From assembly GCA_031265345.1 (NCBI GenBank), contig JAISCU010000195.1, forward strand, positions 1 to 25,896: a DNA stretch of 25,896 nucleotides, read 5' to 3'. The DNA comes from Bifidobacteriaceae bacterium. GTDB lineage: Bacteria; Actinomycetota; Actinomycetes; Actinomycetales; WQXJ01. The position numbers and the translations under genes are program-made. The notes under the pieces were generated by a model. That model worked only from the letters and a program-made list of their open reading frames with translations. It made no database searches and had not been told where the DNA came from. The number at the start of each line of letters is the position of its first letter. Position 1 is the stretch's first letter. Of this stretch, positions 6,640 through 15,837 are shown one piece after another.

Positions 6640-7296
6640 TCAGCCGATCCGTTCCCGCGCGATCCGGCCCACGGCCCGCGACTGCGAGACGACCACGACG
6701 CGGACGGCCTCCAGTTTCGGCAGGCGATGCGAGTAGAAGGCCGAGTCGCCGTCCCAGAACCGCGCCCCTGTGAACGATTCCAAGCCTGCCAGCGATCCCC
6801 GGTACACCATCCGCGCGCCCGCCGCCCGCAGCACGTCGCCCAGGCCGACCACGCCCCGGCGCCGCTCCAGCCCCAGCATCAGCGCGCAATACGAGACGCA
6901 GGTGTGGGCCACGCGGGAGCGGACGCGCAGGCCCACGGCGTTGGCGACGGCGTCGGGCAGGTTGTAGAGGCAGGCTTCCAACTCGGGGCGCAGACCGGTC
7001 AACCGCGAGCGGACCACGCCCTGCACCCCCATAGGCAGTGAGAACAGGGCCAGCGACGAGCAGCGCCCTCCCCCGACGGTGTAGCGCTCGCGCCCCTCCT
7101 CGACAAAGGCTCCGTCCAAAGGAGTCGACCAGCGCCGCCGCGCGAACGAGTAGGACCTCAGCGCCCCGTCCTCCAGCACGATCACCGACAGGTGCCCGTG
7201 CTGGCCCCCGGTGCCGAATCGGATCAACCGCGAAATGACCGTGTCCGCCGCCGAGGACAACAGGTAGACACCATCGGGAACGCGCTCGCAGCCCAT
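6640..7296 (-). CDS. Putative permuted papain-like (YiiX/NlpC-P60-type) enzyme
   Basis: A 218-residue protein without signal peptide. The pattern GVYLLSSAADTVISRLIRFG followed by GGQHGHLSVIV, with a candidate catalytic H35, and then AHTCVSYCALML with candidate nucleophile C133, is the His-before-Cys order of permuted papain-like amidases/peptidases (YiiX/YaeF-like, related to LRAT and NlpC/P60). Substrate unknown; relatives act on amide or ester bonds of lipids or peptidoglycan. Its ATG follows the sufT stop codon with no gap (TAG-ATG), so it is the last cistron of the suf transcript. Whether it contributes to Fe-S metabolism or is only co-transcribed cannot be told. Family assignment rests on motif order only. 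Confidence 0.55.
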   Translation of the reverse strand: MGCERVPDGVYLLSSAADTVISRLIRFGTGGQHGHLSVIVLEDGALRSYSFARRRWSTPLDGAFVEEGRERYTVGGGRCSSLALFSLPMGVQGVVRSRLTGLRPELEACLYNLPDAVANAVGLRVRSRVAHTCVSYCALMLGLERRRGVVGLGDVLRAAGARMVYRGSLAGLESFTGARFWDGDSAFYSHRLPKLEAVRVVVVSQSRAVGRIARERIG

Positions 7297-7788
7297 CTAG
7301 ACATTAAAGCCGATCGCCCGCAGTTGTTCGCGCCCGTCGGGCGTGATCCGGTCCGGCCCCCACGGCGGCACCCACACCCAGTTGATCTCCACGCTCGTCA
7401 CCAGCCCCTCCAGCGCGGCCGCCGCCTGCGATTCGATCAGCCCCGTCAAGGGGCAGGCCGCAGAGGTCAGGGTCATGTCGACCTGCGCCCGGCCCTCGGC
7501 GTCGATCACCACGCCGTAGAGCAGTCCCAAATCCACCACGTTGATCCCCAGTTCGGGGTCGATCACGTCGCGCAGCGCCTCCTCGACGTCCGCCGCCGTC
7601 GGCCAGGGCGTGGAGGCCGGACGTTCGGTGGGCACCGGAGGGGCCCCGGGAGGTTCCGTCGTCACCAAGTTGCCCGATGCCGCGCCCTCAGTCCGCGCTT
7701 CCCGCTCGCCCGCGCCGGGGTCGGCTTGGGTAGCTGGTGCCGGTGGGGGCGGCGCGAAATCGCTGCCCGTGTAAGGCGATGGCGGCAT
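7297..7788 (-). CDS. sufT: MIP18/DUF59 Fe-S assembly factor SufT
   Basis: A 163-residue protein whose last ~100 residues are the MIP18 (DUF59) fold: VEEALRDVIDPELGINVVDL at ~68-87 and the reactive-cysteine motif TLTSAACPLTG. SufT-type proteins help mature Fe-S proteins, downstream of scaffold assembly. The first ~58 residues are Pro/Ala/Glu-rich low complexity, longer than usual. The ATG at 7788 has GAAGGG about eleven bases upstream and lies just after the sufU stop; a GTG start at residue 42 (giving MTTEPPGAPP) is a possible shorter alternative. Seventh suf-type cistron, after sufU. Confidence 0.92.
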   Translation of the reverse strand: MPPSPYTGSDFAPPPPAPATQADPGAGEREARTEGAASGNLVTTEPPGAPPVPTERPASTPWPTAADVEEALRDVIDPELGINVVDLGLLYGVVIDAEGRAQVDMTLTSAACPLTGLIESQAAAALEGLVTSVEINWVWVPPWGPDRITPDGREQLRAIGFNV

Positions 7789-7792
7789 CGGA

Positions 7793-8287
7793 CTAGATCC
7801 CTTCAGGTATGCGCGCGGGGCTGGCGTCCCCGGCGACGGCTTTGGCGGCGGCGTCCTTCAGGGCCATCCAGCCGAGCAGGGCGCACTTGACCCGCATCGG
7901 GTAGCGTGAGACCCCCTCCAGGGAGATGGCGTCCTCCAGTGAGTCGGCGGCGTCCGAGTCGACCCCGCGGCCGCGCGAGTGCATCAACTGGTTGAAAGTG
8001 TCCGCCAGCTCCGCCACTTCGCTCAACGGCTTGCCCTCCACCAGGTCTTTCATCATCGAGGCCGAGGCTTGCGAGATGGAGCAACCCTCGCCGTCCCAGG
8101 TCAACTGGTCCAGGACCGGCTCCGGCCCCGCCGGGTCCCCTAACGAGACGCGCAACTGGACGCGGTCGCCGCAAGTCGGGTTGACCTGGAAGGACTCGCC
8201 GTCGAAGGCGCCCGCCAGCCCTTTGCCGTGGGGATGGCGGGCGTGGTCCATGATCAGGTCCTGGTACATCGTGTCGAGCGAGGTCAT
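7793..8287 (-). CDS. sufU: SufU, zinc-dependent sulfurtransferase for SufS
   Basis: A 164-residue SufU/IscU-like protein that accepts persulfide sulfur from SufS and hands it to the SufBCD scaffold. Zinc and catalytic residues of the family are visible: C39 and D41 in NPTCGD, C69 in GEGCSIS, and C135 in RVKCALLGW. The N-terminus LDTMYQDLIMDHARHPHGKG is typical. The long insertion between the second and third Cys characteristic of SufU over IscU is present. The ATG overlaps the sufS stop by four bases, so SufS and SufU are probably made in step. Confidence 0.96.
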   Translation of the reverse strand: MTSLDTMYQDLIMDHARHPHGKGLAGAFDGESFQVNPTCGDRVQLRVSLGDPAGPEPVLDQLTWDGEGCSISQASASMMKDLVEGKPLSEVAELADTFNQLMHSRGRGVDSDAADSLEDAISLEGVSRYPMRVKCALLGWMALKDAAAKAVAGDASPARIPEGI

Positions 8288-9576
8288 GAACTCTCCCCGA
8301 AATAGCCTCTGACTTGGGATAGCGCCTGGACGAACTGGTCCACCTCGTCAGCTGTGTTGTACAGCCCGACCGAGGCGCGGGTGGAGGCGTGCACGCCGAG
8401 CGCCCGGTGGACCGGTTGGGCGCAATGGTGGCCCACCCGGATCGCGATGCCTTGCGCGTCGAGGTACTGACCCACGTCGTGGGCGTGGACGCCTTCGACG
8501 TCGACTGCGACCGCGCCGAGCCGGTCAACGGGATCGACTGGCCCCAACACCCGCACGCCTTCCAATTCCGCCACTCCCTCCAGCAGCCGGACAGTCAACT
8601 CGTGCTCGTGGGCCGCCACCCGGTCCATGCCGAGATCGGCCAAGTAACCCACTGCGGCGGCCCAGCCGACCGCCTCGGTCACCGCCTGGGTGCCAGCCTC
8701 GAACCGGTTCGGCGGCGGCAGGAAAGTGGCCTCGCGCATCGTGACGATCTCGACCATCGAACCGCCGGTGAAGCCGGGCGGCAGCGCCTCCAGGAGTTCC
8801 AGCCGCCCGTAGAGCGCGCCGATCCCGTTCGGCCCCAACATCTTGTGGGCCGAGAAAGCCGCGAAGTCGACACCCAGCCCCGGCAGGTCCAGAGCCAGGT
8901 GCGGAGCCGACTGAGCGGCATCGAGCACCGTCAAAGCCCCTACCCGCCGAGCCGCCCCGACCATCGCGGCCACGTCGGTGACGGCGCCGGTGACGTTCGA
9001 GGCGTGGGTGAAGGCCAACAGGCGGGTGCGCGGCGTGAGGACGTCCGGGAGGTCGTCCAGGCGCAGGCGTCCATCCGCGCCGACCCGCACCCATGCCAGT
9101 TCCGCGCCGGTGCGGGCGGCCAACTCCTGCCACGGCACCAGGTTGGAGTGGTGCTCGGCCTGGGTGACCACCAGGCGGTCGCCCGGCAGGATGGCGAAGC
9201 GGCGGCCCAAGCCGGGCCCGCGACCGCTGGAAGCCGCCCCCAACGAGGCCGTCAACAGGTTGATGGCCCCGGTGGTGCCCGAGGCGAAGATCAATTCCGC
9301 GGGCGAGGCGCCGACGAACGCCGCGATCCGCGCGCGAGCGTCCTCGAAGGCGTCGGTGGCCTCGGCCGCGAGGGTGTGGGCGCCGCGATGGACGGAGGCG
9401 TTGTGGTTCTCGGAGTAGTCCCGCATGGCGTCCAGGACCACGCGCGGGCGTTGCGAGGTCGCGCCGGAGTCCAGGTAGACCAGCTTGTGGCCGCCTTCCA
9501 GACGGCGGCCGAGGATGGGGAAATCGGCCCGGATCGCGGCCAGCTCCGGTTCAGACAGCGCTGAGGAAACGGTCAT
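8284..9576 (-). CDS. sufS: Cysteine desulfurase SufS (group II)
   Basis: PLP enzyme of 430 residues that takes sulfur from cysteine, giving alanine and an enzyme persulfide. PLP lysine K245 lies in FSAHKMLGPNG, the cofactor-stacking His in TQAEHHSNLVPW, and the persulfide Cys C385 in GHHCAQP. I start at the ATG at 9576 (MTVSSALSEPELAAIRADFP); the open frame extends to 9648 but that part reads antisense-like sequence inside sufC and is not family-like. This start overlaps sufC by 26 bases, and GGAGGCCGAGGGG serves as ribosome binding region. Partner of the adjacent SufU. Confidence 0.96.
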   Translation of the reverse strand: MTVSSALSEPELAAIRADFPILGRRLEGGHKLVYLDSGATSQRPRVVLDAMRDYSENHNASVHRGAHTLAAEATDAFEDARARIAAFVGASPAELIFASGTTGAINLLTASLGAASSGRGPGLGRRFAILPGDRLVVTQAEHHSNLVPWQELAARTGAELAWVRVGADGRLRLDDLPDVLTPRTRLLAFTHASNVTGAVTDVAAMVGAARRVGALTVLDAAQSAPHLALDLPGLGVDFAAFSAHKMLGPNGIGALYGRLELLEALPPGFTGGSMVEIVTMREATFLPPPNRFEAGTQAVTEAVGWAAAVGYLADLGMDRVAAHEHELTVRLLEGVAELEGVRVLGPVDPVDRLGAVAVDVEGVHAHDVGQYLDAQGIAIRVGHHCAQPVHRALGVHASTRASVGLYNTADEVDQFVQALSQVRGYFGESS

Positions 9577-10306
9577 ACCCCTCGGCCTCCAGACGCGCGG
9601 CCAGGTCCGGACCGCCTTCCTCGGCCACCCGGCCGGCCACGAACACATGCACGAAGTCCGGTTGGATGTAGTCCAAGATCCGCGTGTAGTGGGTTATCAG
9701 CATGATTCCGGCGCCGGTGGTCGCCTTGGCCCGGTTGACGCCCTCCGAGACCACCCGCAAGGCGTCCACGTCGAGGCCGGAGTCGGTCTCGTCGAGGATG
9801 GCGATCCTCGGTTTCAGCAGTTCCATCTGCAGGATCTCGTTGCGTTTCTTCTCGCCGCCGGAGAAGCCCTCGTTGACCGAGCGCTCCTGGAACTCGCGGT
9901 CGAACCGCAGCGAGTCCATGGCCGCGCCGACCTCCTTGATCCAGGCCCGCAGCGGAGGGGCCTGGCCGGAGATGGCGGTCTTGGCGGTGCGCAGGAAATT
10001 GGCCACCGTCACGCCCGGCACCTCGACCGGGTACTGCATGGCCAGGAACAATCCAGCCCTAGCCCGCTGGTCGACCGTCATGGCCAACACGTCGTCGCCG
10101 TCCAGAAGCACCGAGCCGCCGGTCACCTTGTACTTCGGGTGCCCGGCCAGGGAGTAGGCGAGGGTCGATTTGCCGGAGCCGTTGGGCCCCATGATGGCGT
10201 GCGTCTCCCCGGAGTTGATGGTCAGGTCGACCCCGTTCAGGATGGCCTTGGCGCCTTCCGGCACTTCGACGCTGACGTGCAGGTCGCGGATCTCAAGCGT
10301 TGTCAT
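9551..10306 (-). CDS. sufC: Fe-S assembly ATPase SufC
   Basis: ABC-type ATPase of 251 residues that drives conformational change in the SufBD scaffold; soluble, not a transporter. Walker A GPNGSGKST at 40-48, ABC signature FSGGEKKRNEI, Walker B AILDETDSGLD, and the switch His in LITHYTRIL. The DETDSGLD form and the KKRNE signature are specific to SufC. Start overlaps the Rieske gene by 14 bases; 3' end overlaps sufS by 26. Confidence 0.98.
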   Translation of the reverse strand: MTTLEIRDLHVSVEVPEGAKAILNGVDLTINSGETHAIMGPNGSGKSTLAYSLAGHPKYKVTGGSVLLDGDDVLAMTVDQRARAGLFLAMQYPVEVPGVTVANFLRTAKTAISGQAPPLRAWIKEVGAAMDSLRFDREFQERSVNEGFSGGEKKRNEILQMELLKPRIAILDETDSGLDVDALRVVSEGVNRAKATTGAGIMLITHYTRILDYIQPDFVHVFVAGRVAEEGGPDLAARLEAEGYDRFLSAV

Positions 10307-10685
10307 CTGGGTCTCCGATCTCTCCCAATTCGATCACGACCTGGCCGTCTTCAACCATCACCGGGTAGGTGGGCACCGGCCGGTCGGCGGGCAGGTTCTG
10401 CGGTTCTCCGGTGGCCAGCTCGAAACGCGATCCGTGGCCCCAGCATTCCAGGGTGCAGCCCTCGAACTCGCCTTCCGACAACAGCACCGGCCCGTGCGAG
10501 CAGACGTCGCCGATGGCGTACCAGGCGCCCTCGGCGGTGTGGGCCACCACGATCGCGGCGGTGCCGGGCGGACCTTGCTCCTGCGGCGGTCCGATTATCT
10601 CCGGCTCAGGCCCCAGTCTGACCTGAACCGATTTCACTTCGCCGGGTCCGATCTCCTCGGCTGCGGCGACGGCGAGGGCTGTCAT
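10293..10685 (-). CDS. Rieske-type [2Fe-2S] ferredoxin in the suf operon
   Basis: A 130-residue small Rieske protein. Cluster ligands are C62 and H64 (CSHG) and C81 and H84 (CWGHGSRF), giving the CxH...CxxH pattern. There is no oxygenase catalytic domain and no membrane segment, so it acts as a soluble electron carrier. Its place between sufD and sufC, with a four-base overlap with sufD, is a recurring actinomycete arrangement; it may supply electrons for cluster assembly or serve as an early client, but that is inference. Residues 30-42 form a Pro/Gly-rich insertion before the cluster domain core. Confidence 0.93.
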   Translation of the reverse strand: MTALAVAAAEEIGPGEVKSVQVRLGPEPEIIGPPQEQGPPGTAAIVVAHTAEGAWYAIGDVCSHGPVLLSEGEFEGCTLECWGHGSRFELATGEPQNLPADRPVPTYPVMVEDGQVVIELGEIGDPDDNA

Positions 10686-11830
10686 GGTCGCGTGTTCCTC
10701 CGTTCGTCCAATTTGGCGTCGACGGCCACCTTCAAGGCGTCCTCGATCTCGCCGGACCCGATCTGGTCGATCAGTTCGGCGAAGAAAGCATGCACCACCA
10801 GCGAGCGCGCCAGCTCCTCCGGGATCCCGCGCGATTGCAGGTAGAAGAGCTGTTCCTCGTCGAAGCGCCCGGTGGCGCTGGCGTGGCCGGCGCCCTGGAT
10901 GCGCCCGGTCTCGATCTCCAGGTTCGGCACCGAGTCGGCGTGGGCGCCCTTGGCCAGGACCAGGTTGCGGTTCAACTCGTAAGTGTCGGTGCCCTCGGCG
11001 CGAGCCCGGATCAGCACGTCGCCGATCCAGACCGAATGCGCCGCCGGTCCCAGCAGCGCGCCCTTGTAGGCGACGCGGGAACGGCAGTTGGCGGCGGCGT
11101 GGTCCACGAACAACTGGGCCTCGTGGTGCTGCCCCGAATCGGTCACGTTGATTCCCAGCGCGTCGAGCGACGCGCCTTCGCCAGCCAGCTCGATGTGCGG
11201 CGTGAGGCGCACCAGTGCCCCGCCGAGGGCAGCCGTGACGTGCTTGAGGTGCGCGTCGCGGTCCAGGCGGACCCGGTGCGAGGCACTCAGCACCGCGCCG
11301 TCGGCCCCGTCATGCACCGCGATGACGGTGATGTCAGCACCTTCCTCGAGGACTATCTCGACCCCTTCAGCGAGCCGCGCCAACCCGGTGTGCTGCAACA
11401 GCACCGTGCCCCGCGCCCCGGCCCTGGCCAGGATCGCCAGATGGGTGGCGGACGGCCGGGGCGACCACGAGCCGTCCCCGCCGATCACGCGGACCAGGGT
11501 GACGGCATCGGCCCCCGTGCCTTGCAGCGTCACCAAGGTGGCGCTCTCGGCGGCGGCCCAAGCGGCGGCCGCCACGCGGTCCCCCGGCGCCGGGGCCAGG
11601 CCGATCCGGGGATGGTCGCGGCCAACCGTCTCCACCGTCACACCCGCCTCAGCGTCGGTCGGTGCCTGGACCTGGATCACCACGTCCGCGCCCAGGTCGC
11701 CCGCGAACAGATCGGCCAGGTCGCGCACCGGCGTGAAACGCCATTCCTCCTCGCGGCCGGTCGGCGAGGGGAAATCCGCCAAGTCGAATGAAGCCAGGCG
11801 CGTGCCGCGCGACTTAGTCTCAACGCCCAT
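10682..11830 (-). CDS. sufD: Fe-S scaffold subunit SufD
   Basis: A 382-residue SufB/SufD-family protein that with SufB and SufC forms the scaffold on which clusters are built. The N-terminal REEEWRFTPVRDLADLF, the beta-helix core, and the C-terminal block GHASATGRFDEEQLFYLQSRG followed by IPEELARSLVVHAFF are the family signature. It shares one base with the sufB stop (TGATG). Divergence from SufB is typical: it lacks the SufB Cys-rich region. The last residues overlap the Rieske start (ATGA). Confidence 0.96.
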   Translation of the reverse strand: MGVETKSRGTRLASFDLADFPSPTGREEEWRFTPVRDLADLFAGDLGADVVIQVQAPTDAEAGVTVETVGRDHPRIGLAPAPGDRVAAAAWAAAESATLVTLQGTGADAVTLVRVIGGDGSWSPRPSATHLAILARAGARGTVLLQHTGLARLAEGVEIVLEEGADITVIAVHDGADGAVLSASHRVRLDRDAHLKHVTAALGGALVRLTPHIELAGEGASLDALGINVTDSGQHHEAQLFVDHAAANCRSRVAYKGALLGPAAHSVWIGDVLIRARAEGTDTYELNRNLVLAKGAHADSVPNLEIETGRIQGAGHASATGRFDEEQLFYLQSRGIPEELARSLVVHAFFAELIDQIGSGEIEDALKVAVDAKLDERRNTRP

Positions 11831-13266
11831 CAGCCGACCGAGCCTTCCATTTGCAATTCGATCAACCGGTTCAACTCCAAGGCGTACTCCATCGGCAATT
11901 CGCGGGCGATCGGCTCCACGAATCCGCGCACTATCATCGCCATCGCCTCGGCCTCCCCCAAACCGCGCGACATGAGATAGAACAGTTGGTCCTCGGAGAC
12001 TTTCGAGACGGTCGCCTCGTGGCCCATCGTGACATCGTCCTCGCGGACATCGACATACGGATACGTGTCGGTGCGGGAGATGTCGTCGACCAACAGGGCG
12101 TCGCAGATGACGTTCGATTTGGCCCGTTCGGCGCCGTCATGGATTTCAACGAGCCCGCGATAGGAGGTGCGGCCGCCGCCGCGCGAGATCGATTTCGACA
12201 CAATCGAACTGGACGTGTCGGGCGCGTCGTGGACCATTTTCGCGCCCGTGTCCTGGTGCTGTCCCTGACCGGCGAACGCTATCGACAGCGTCTCGCCCCT
12301 GGCATGGGGGCCCGCCAGCACGCAGGCCGGGTATTTCATGGACACTTTCGAGCCGATATTGCCATCGACCCATTCCATGGTGCCGCCCTGCTCCACCCGG
12401 GTGCGCTTGGTCACCAGGTTGTAGACGTTGGTGGACCAGTTCTGGATGGTGGTGTAACGCACGCGGGCGTTCTTCTTCACGATTATCTCCACCACCGCCG
12501 CGTGGAGCGAATCGGTCTGGTAGATCGGCGCCGTGCAGCCTTCGACATAGTGCACGTACGAATCCTCGTCAGCGATTATCAGAGTGCGCTCGAATTGGCC
12601 CATGTTCTCGGTGTTGATCCGGAAATAGGCCTGCAGCGGGATTTCGACGTGGATGCCCGGCGGCACGTAGATGAACGAGCCGCCCGACCACACGGCCGTG
12701 TTGAGGGCGGCGAATTTGTTGTCCCCGGCCGGAATAATGGTGCCGAAATATCTCCGGAACAATTCCGGGTGCTCTTTGAGTCCGCTGTCGGTGTCGAGGA
12801 ACACGACTCCTTGTGCTTCGAGGTCTTCCCTGATCTGGTGGTACACCACCTCGGACTCGTATTGCGCCGCCACTCCGGCCACCAGCCGTTGCTTCTCCGC
12901 TTCCGGTATGCCGAGCCGGTCGTAGGTCCGCTTGATGTCGTCCGGCAGCGCGTCCCAACTGGTGGCGGGCCGATCCACCGGACGGACGTAGTACTTGATC
13001 GTGTCGAAGTCGATCTCCCCCAGGTCGGCCCCCCATCGCGGCAGCGGCTTCTTGTCGAACAGCCGCAGCGCCTTCAGCCGGACCTCCAGCATCCAGGCCG
13101 GCTCATCCTTGATGCGGGAGATCTCCTCCACGATCTGGCTGGTCAGGCCCCTCTTGGCGGTCAGGCCAGCGGCGTCCGAATCGTGCCAACCGTACTGGTA
13201 GTTCCCAATCGACGCGATCGCGTCGGCCTGGCTGAGTTGTTCGGTCCCAGGTGCGGGCGCGGTCAT
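11830..13266 (-). CDS. sufB: Fe-S scaffold subunit SufB
   Basis: A 478-residue scaffold core protein, highly conserved. Landmarks: [12 protein letters not shown] near the N-terminus, [39 protein letters not shown] with a conserved Cys, and the C-terminal [20 protein letters not shown]. The ATG at 13266 is preceded by GAAGGAGATTC and overlaps the sufR stop by four bases (ATGA). The open frame extends to 13692, but that stretch runs through sufR in another frame and has no similarity, so I reject it. No intein is present in this copy. Confidence 0.98.
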   Translation of the reverse strand: MTAPAPGTEQLSQADAIASIGNYQYGWHDSDAAGLTAKRGLTSQIVEEISRIKDEPAWMLEVRLKALRLFDKKPLPRWGADLGEIDFDTIKYYVRPVDRPATSWDALPDDIKRTYDRLGIPEAEKQRLVAGVAAQYESEVVYHQIREDLEAQGVVFLDTDSGLKEHPELFRRYFGTIIPAGDNKFAALNTAVWSGGSFIYVPPGIHVEIPLQAYFRINTENMGQFERTLIIADEDSYVHYVEGCTAPIYQTDSLHAAVVEIIVKKNARVRYTTIQNWSTNVYNLVTKRTRVEQGGTMEWVDGNIGSKVSMKYPACVLAGPHARGETLSIAFAGQGQHQDTGAKMVHDAPDTSSSIVSKSISRGGGRTSYRGLVEIHDGAERAKSNVICDALLVDDISRTDTYPYVDVREDDVTMGHEATVSKVSEDQLFYLMSRGLGEAEAMAMIVRGFVEPIARELPMEYALELNRLIELQMEGSVG

Positions 13267-14258
13267 GAATCTCCTTCTCGGGTTTGGGCGTTTTCGCGGC
13301 CGGGCGCGGCCGCTGTCGGACCGGAGCTGGCGGCGGCGGGGACGCGCGTGTCGGGACTCGCGGCGGCCGTGTCGGCCGGGCATACGGCATCGCCCAACGT
13401 GTCCGATGCCGTGGCTCCCCCCGCGCGCGCTCTCGCGGCTCCCGGCGTTGGCGGCTTGGGAGCCACGCCGAGAGCGGCCTTCGCGGCATGGGGCGGCTCG
13501 GCGGCCGGGGGCGCCTGCGGGGCCGGAGCAGCCGACACGGCCAGCGCCACCGGCACGCAGGTGGTGCAGACGTGTTCGCCCCCGGCCAGCGTGGCCAGCC
13601 GCTGGACGTGGACGCCGAGCAGACGGGAGATCGCCCTGGTCTCGGCCTCGCAGAACTCGGGGAAGGCCTCCGCGACCTGATGCACCGGGCAATGCCCCTG
13701 GCAGAGCTGCAAAGTCAGGCCTTTCGGGCCGGGGCGCACCGTGGCCGCGAAACCATCGTTGGTCATGGCGCTGGCCAGGGCTTTCGCCCGGGCAGCGAGG
13801 TCGTCACCGGCCCCGGCCACGACTTCGGCGTAGCGGTCCTCGAGGCGCCGGGCGCGTTGACCGGCGAAGCCGTCGATGGCGTCCCGCCCCGCCGCCTGGC
13901 CCAGGAACTCGATGGCTTCGACGGCGAGCGACGGGATCTCCTGCCGCAGGGCCTGGTGAGCGGCGGCGGTGGCCACGAAGTAGCGGGCCGGGCGCCCCCT
14001 TCCCCTGGGGGCGCCAGCGGGACCGGGGCCGTCGTGGTGCTCGATCAGGCCATCGGCTTCGAGCTCCCCCAAGTGGCGGCGAATGCCAGCGGCGGCGAGC
14101 GTGAGGGCGTCAGCGATCTCGACCGCGGAGATCGGGCCGTCCGTCACTATCAAGCCCAGGATCTGCGCCCGAGTGGTGGCGTCGGCATCGGCGGCCTGGT
14201 CGTTGTCTTTGCGCGCGGCCTGGCGGACGTCGCGCCGGGTGGCCGAATCGAGTGTCAT
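13263..14258 (-). CDS. sufR: Fe-S-sensing repressor SufR with long disordered tail
   Basis: A 331-residue DeoR/ArsR-like winged-helix regulator that senses cluster status and represses the suf operon. HTH at ~45-85 ([20 protein letters not shown], then [15 protein letters not shown]), wing GRGRPARYF, and likely cluster cysteines C186, C190 and C203, plus C231 and C234 in CTTC; C190 and C203 have the C-x12-C spacing known in SufR. I chose ATG 14258 for its strong AAGGAGGGGG site; the frame extends upstream to 14327. Residues ~235-331 form an Ala/Pro/Gly/Thr-rich tail with no recognisable domain, unusual for the family. First gene of the operon, and translationally coupled to sufB, so autoregulation is expected. 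Confidence 0.93.
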   Translation of the reverse strand: MTLDSATRRDVRQAARKDNDQAADADATTRAQILGLIVTDGPISAVEIADALTLAAAGIRRHLGELEADGLIEHHDGPGPAGAPRGRGRPARYFVATAAAHQALRQEIPSLAVEAIEFLGQAAGRDAIDGFAGQRARRLEDRYAEVVAGAGDDLAARAKALASAMTNDGFAATVRPGPKGLTLQLCQGHCPVHQVAEAFPEFCEAETRAISRLLGVHVQRLATLAGGEHVCTTCVPVALAVSAAPAPQAPPAAEPPHAAKAALGVAPKPPTPGAARARAGGATASDTLGDAVCPADTAAASPDTRVPAAASSGPTAAAPGRENAQTREGDS

Positions 14259-14275
14259 CAACCCCCTCCTTACAG

Positions 14276-14286
14276 GCGCAATGCGC
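14276..14286. promoter_or_regulatory. Short palindrome upstream of sufR, possible operator
   Basis: GCGCA-A-TGCGC lies 18-28 bases before the sufR start, between the presumed promoter and the ribosome binding site. It is a perfect inverted repeat with a one-base centre. Assignment to SufR is only by position; GC-rich palindromes of this length also arise by chance. Confidence 0.25.
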
Positions 14287-14410
14287 AACATCCGTGTATC
14301 CAAAACCCTCCCCGATGTTAGTCGCAATTCGGCCGCGGCGCGAACTCCCCGCCCGGTCTGTCCGTTCCCGGCCTGCCCGCTCGGCGCTCACGTCCCAGGC
14401 AGGGCCCCAC

Positions 14411-15616
14411 CTACCGGCGGGCGCGCCGGTAACCGCCGCCCACCAGGACTATCACCAGGGCCACCGCCAGGACCACCGACTGGACGGCGGCCATCTCGCG
14501 CTGGCTGTCCCCCAGGATCGACAGCACCGCCATGACCACCGCTGTGAAACCCAGTTGGGTGGTTCCGATCAAAGCGCTCGCGGCCCCCGCCACCTCCCCG
14601 TGCCGTGACAACGCCAGAGCCGAGGCGTTGGCCGGAACCATCCCGTTCATGAACAACAATCCGGCCATGCCGGCGACCATGCCCCACATGCCGCCCCAAT
14701 CGATGAAGCTGAAGCCCAACCCGGCCAGGGCGAGACACAATTCCACCGGAAGCGCCGCCAGGAGCAGATTCTTGGGCTTGAAGCGGAACACCAGGGCGGC
14801 GTTGAGTTGGGCGCCGCCCACCATGAAGGCTCCGCACAGCGCGAAGATGACCGCGAACCCCAACTGCGACTGGCGGTACTCGGTGCGGATCAGGAACGGC
14901 GAGGAGATCACCCACGCCATCATGGCCGACTGGGCCAGCCCGGGAATGATCCCGTAGCCCATGAAGCGATAGTCCTTGGCCAGGCGCCAGTAGGCCTTGA
15001 ACGCCGTCCCCAAGCCGGTGGCGGCCCGCTTGACCTCCTCGGTTCTGGTGTCCGGCACCCGCAGCCAGACGAAGACCCCCAGGCCCAGACCGACCAGGGA
15101 CAAGAAGACGAACGCGTAGCGCCAGGTGCCGAGCCCGGCCAGGGCCGTCCCGATCGTGGGCGCGAACAGCGGCGCCACGCCGATCACCAGCATCAACTGC
15201 GACAACAGCTTGGCGGCCTGCGAACCCGACCGCAGGTCCCGGATGATCGCCATGGCCACCACCCCCGCAGAAGCGTTGCCGATCCCTTGAAGGAAGCGCA
15301 AGGCGACCAGCAACCCTATCGAGGGTGTGAAGATGATCACGATCGAGGCGATCACGTGCAACACCAGTCCGGCCAGCACCGGTTGGCGGCGACCGTAACG
15401 ATCCGACAGCGGCCCGATTATCAACTGCCCGGTCGCGCCGCCCAGCATGGTGGTCGTGATGGTGGCCTGCACCCATTCACGGGAGGTGCCGAGATCCGCC
15501 ATCACTTCCGGCAACGAAGGCAAGTAGATGTCCCCCGCCACCGCGCCGAGCGCCGTCATCGACCCCAGCAACACGACCAATCCGGCCTGGGTTCTGGGCA
15601 AAGCCGGTTGACGCAC
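14411..15616 (-). CDS. Bcr/CflA-type MFS drug exporter
   Basis: A 401-residue major facilitator of the drug:H+ antiporter-1, Bcr/CflA group, with about 12 hydrophobic segments. Motif A, GPLSDRYGRRQPVLAG, lies between TM2 and TM3; AGDIYLPSLPEVMADLG in the TM1 region and the GTWRYAFVFLSLVGLG segment around TM6 are typical of the bicyclomycin/sulfonamide-resistance subfamily. It would pump small hydrophobic or cationic compounds outward; real substrate unknown. The GTG start at 15616 has only a weak GGCGGGT upstream. It ends ~150 bases before sufR on the same strand and may be transcribed separately. Divergent from the TAXI gene. Confidence 0.92.
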   Translation of the reverse strand: MRQPALPRTQAGLVVLLGSMTALGAVAGDIYLPSLPEVMADLGTSREWVQATITTTMLGGATGQLIIGPLSDRYGRRQPVLAGLVLHVIASIVIIFTPSIGLLVALRFLQGIGNASAGVVAMAIIRDLRSGSQAAKLLSQLMLVIGVAPLFAPTIGTALAGLGTWRYAFVFLSLVGLGLGVFVWLRVPDTRTEEVKRAATGLGTAFKAYWRLAKDYRFMGYGIIPGLAQSAMMAWVISSPFLIRTEYRQSQLGFAVIFALCGAFMVGGAQLNAALVFRFKPKNLLLAALPVELCLALAGLGFSFIDWGGMWGMVAGMAGLLFMNGMVPANASALALSRHGEVAGAASALIGTTQLGFTAVVMAVLSILGDSQREMAAVQSVVLAVALVIVLVGGGYRRARR

Positions 15617-15837
15617 CCGCCTAGCTTAGTGGCCCTGGTCAAGCGGCTCCTTGGCGCCCAGCGATCCCCACGGCCGCCTCTCGGGCCAGCGTCGGCGGCA
15701 ACTCGCTCAGCGGATAAGCACGTCCTGGGGGGTAGCCGGACCCGAGTGCTGTCGGTAGGCTAAAGGACGAACGGCAAGCACGGTATGGAAAGGGGGACGG
15801 GGTACGGTCCCACTGCACCGAAACCCCGAGTCTAAGA

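Noticed and set aside
9577..9648. Longer SufS start inside sufC
   Set aside because: The extra 24 residues are unlike any SufS N-terminus; MTVSSALSEPELAAIRADFP is a normal start.
11851..13680. A 609-codon open frame on the plus strand opposite sufB/sufR
   Set aside because: Antisense shadow of SufB; no recognisable motif and low-complexity composition.
13267..13692. Longer SufB start across sufR
   Set aside because: Runs through sufR coding sequence in another frame; the start at 13266 has a strong binding site and a family-like N-terminus.
15617..15837. Possible riboswitch or tRNA in the MFS-TAXI divergent gap
   Set aside because: A loose hairpin (AGCAC...GTGCT around 15718-15751) is visible, but no class signature or cloverleaf could be built.
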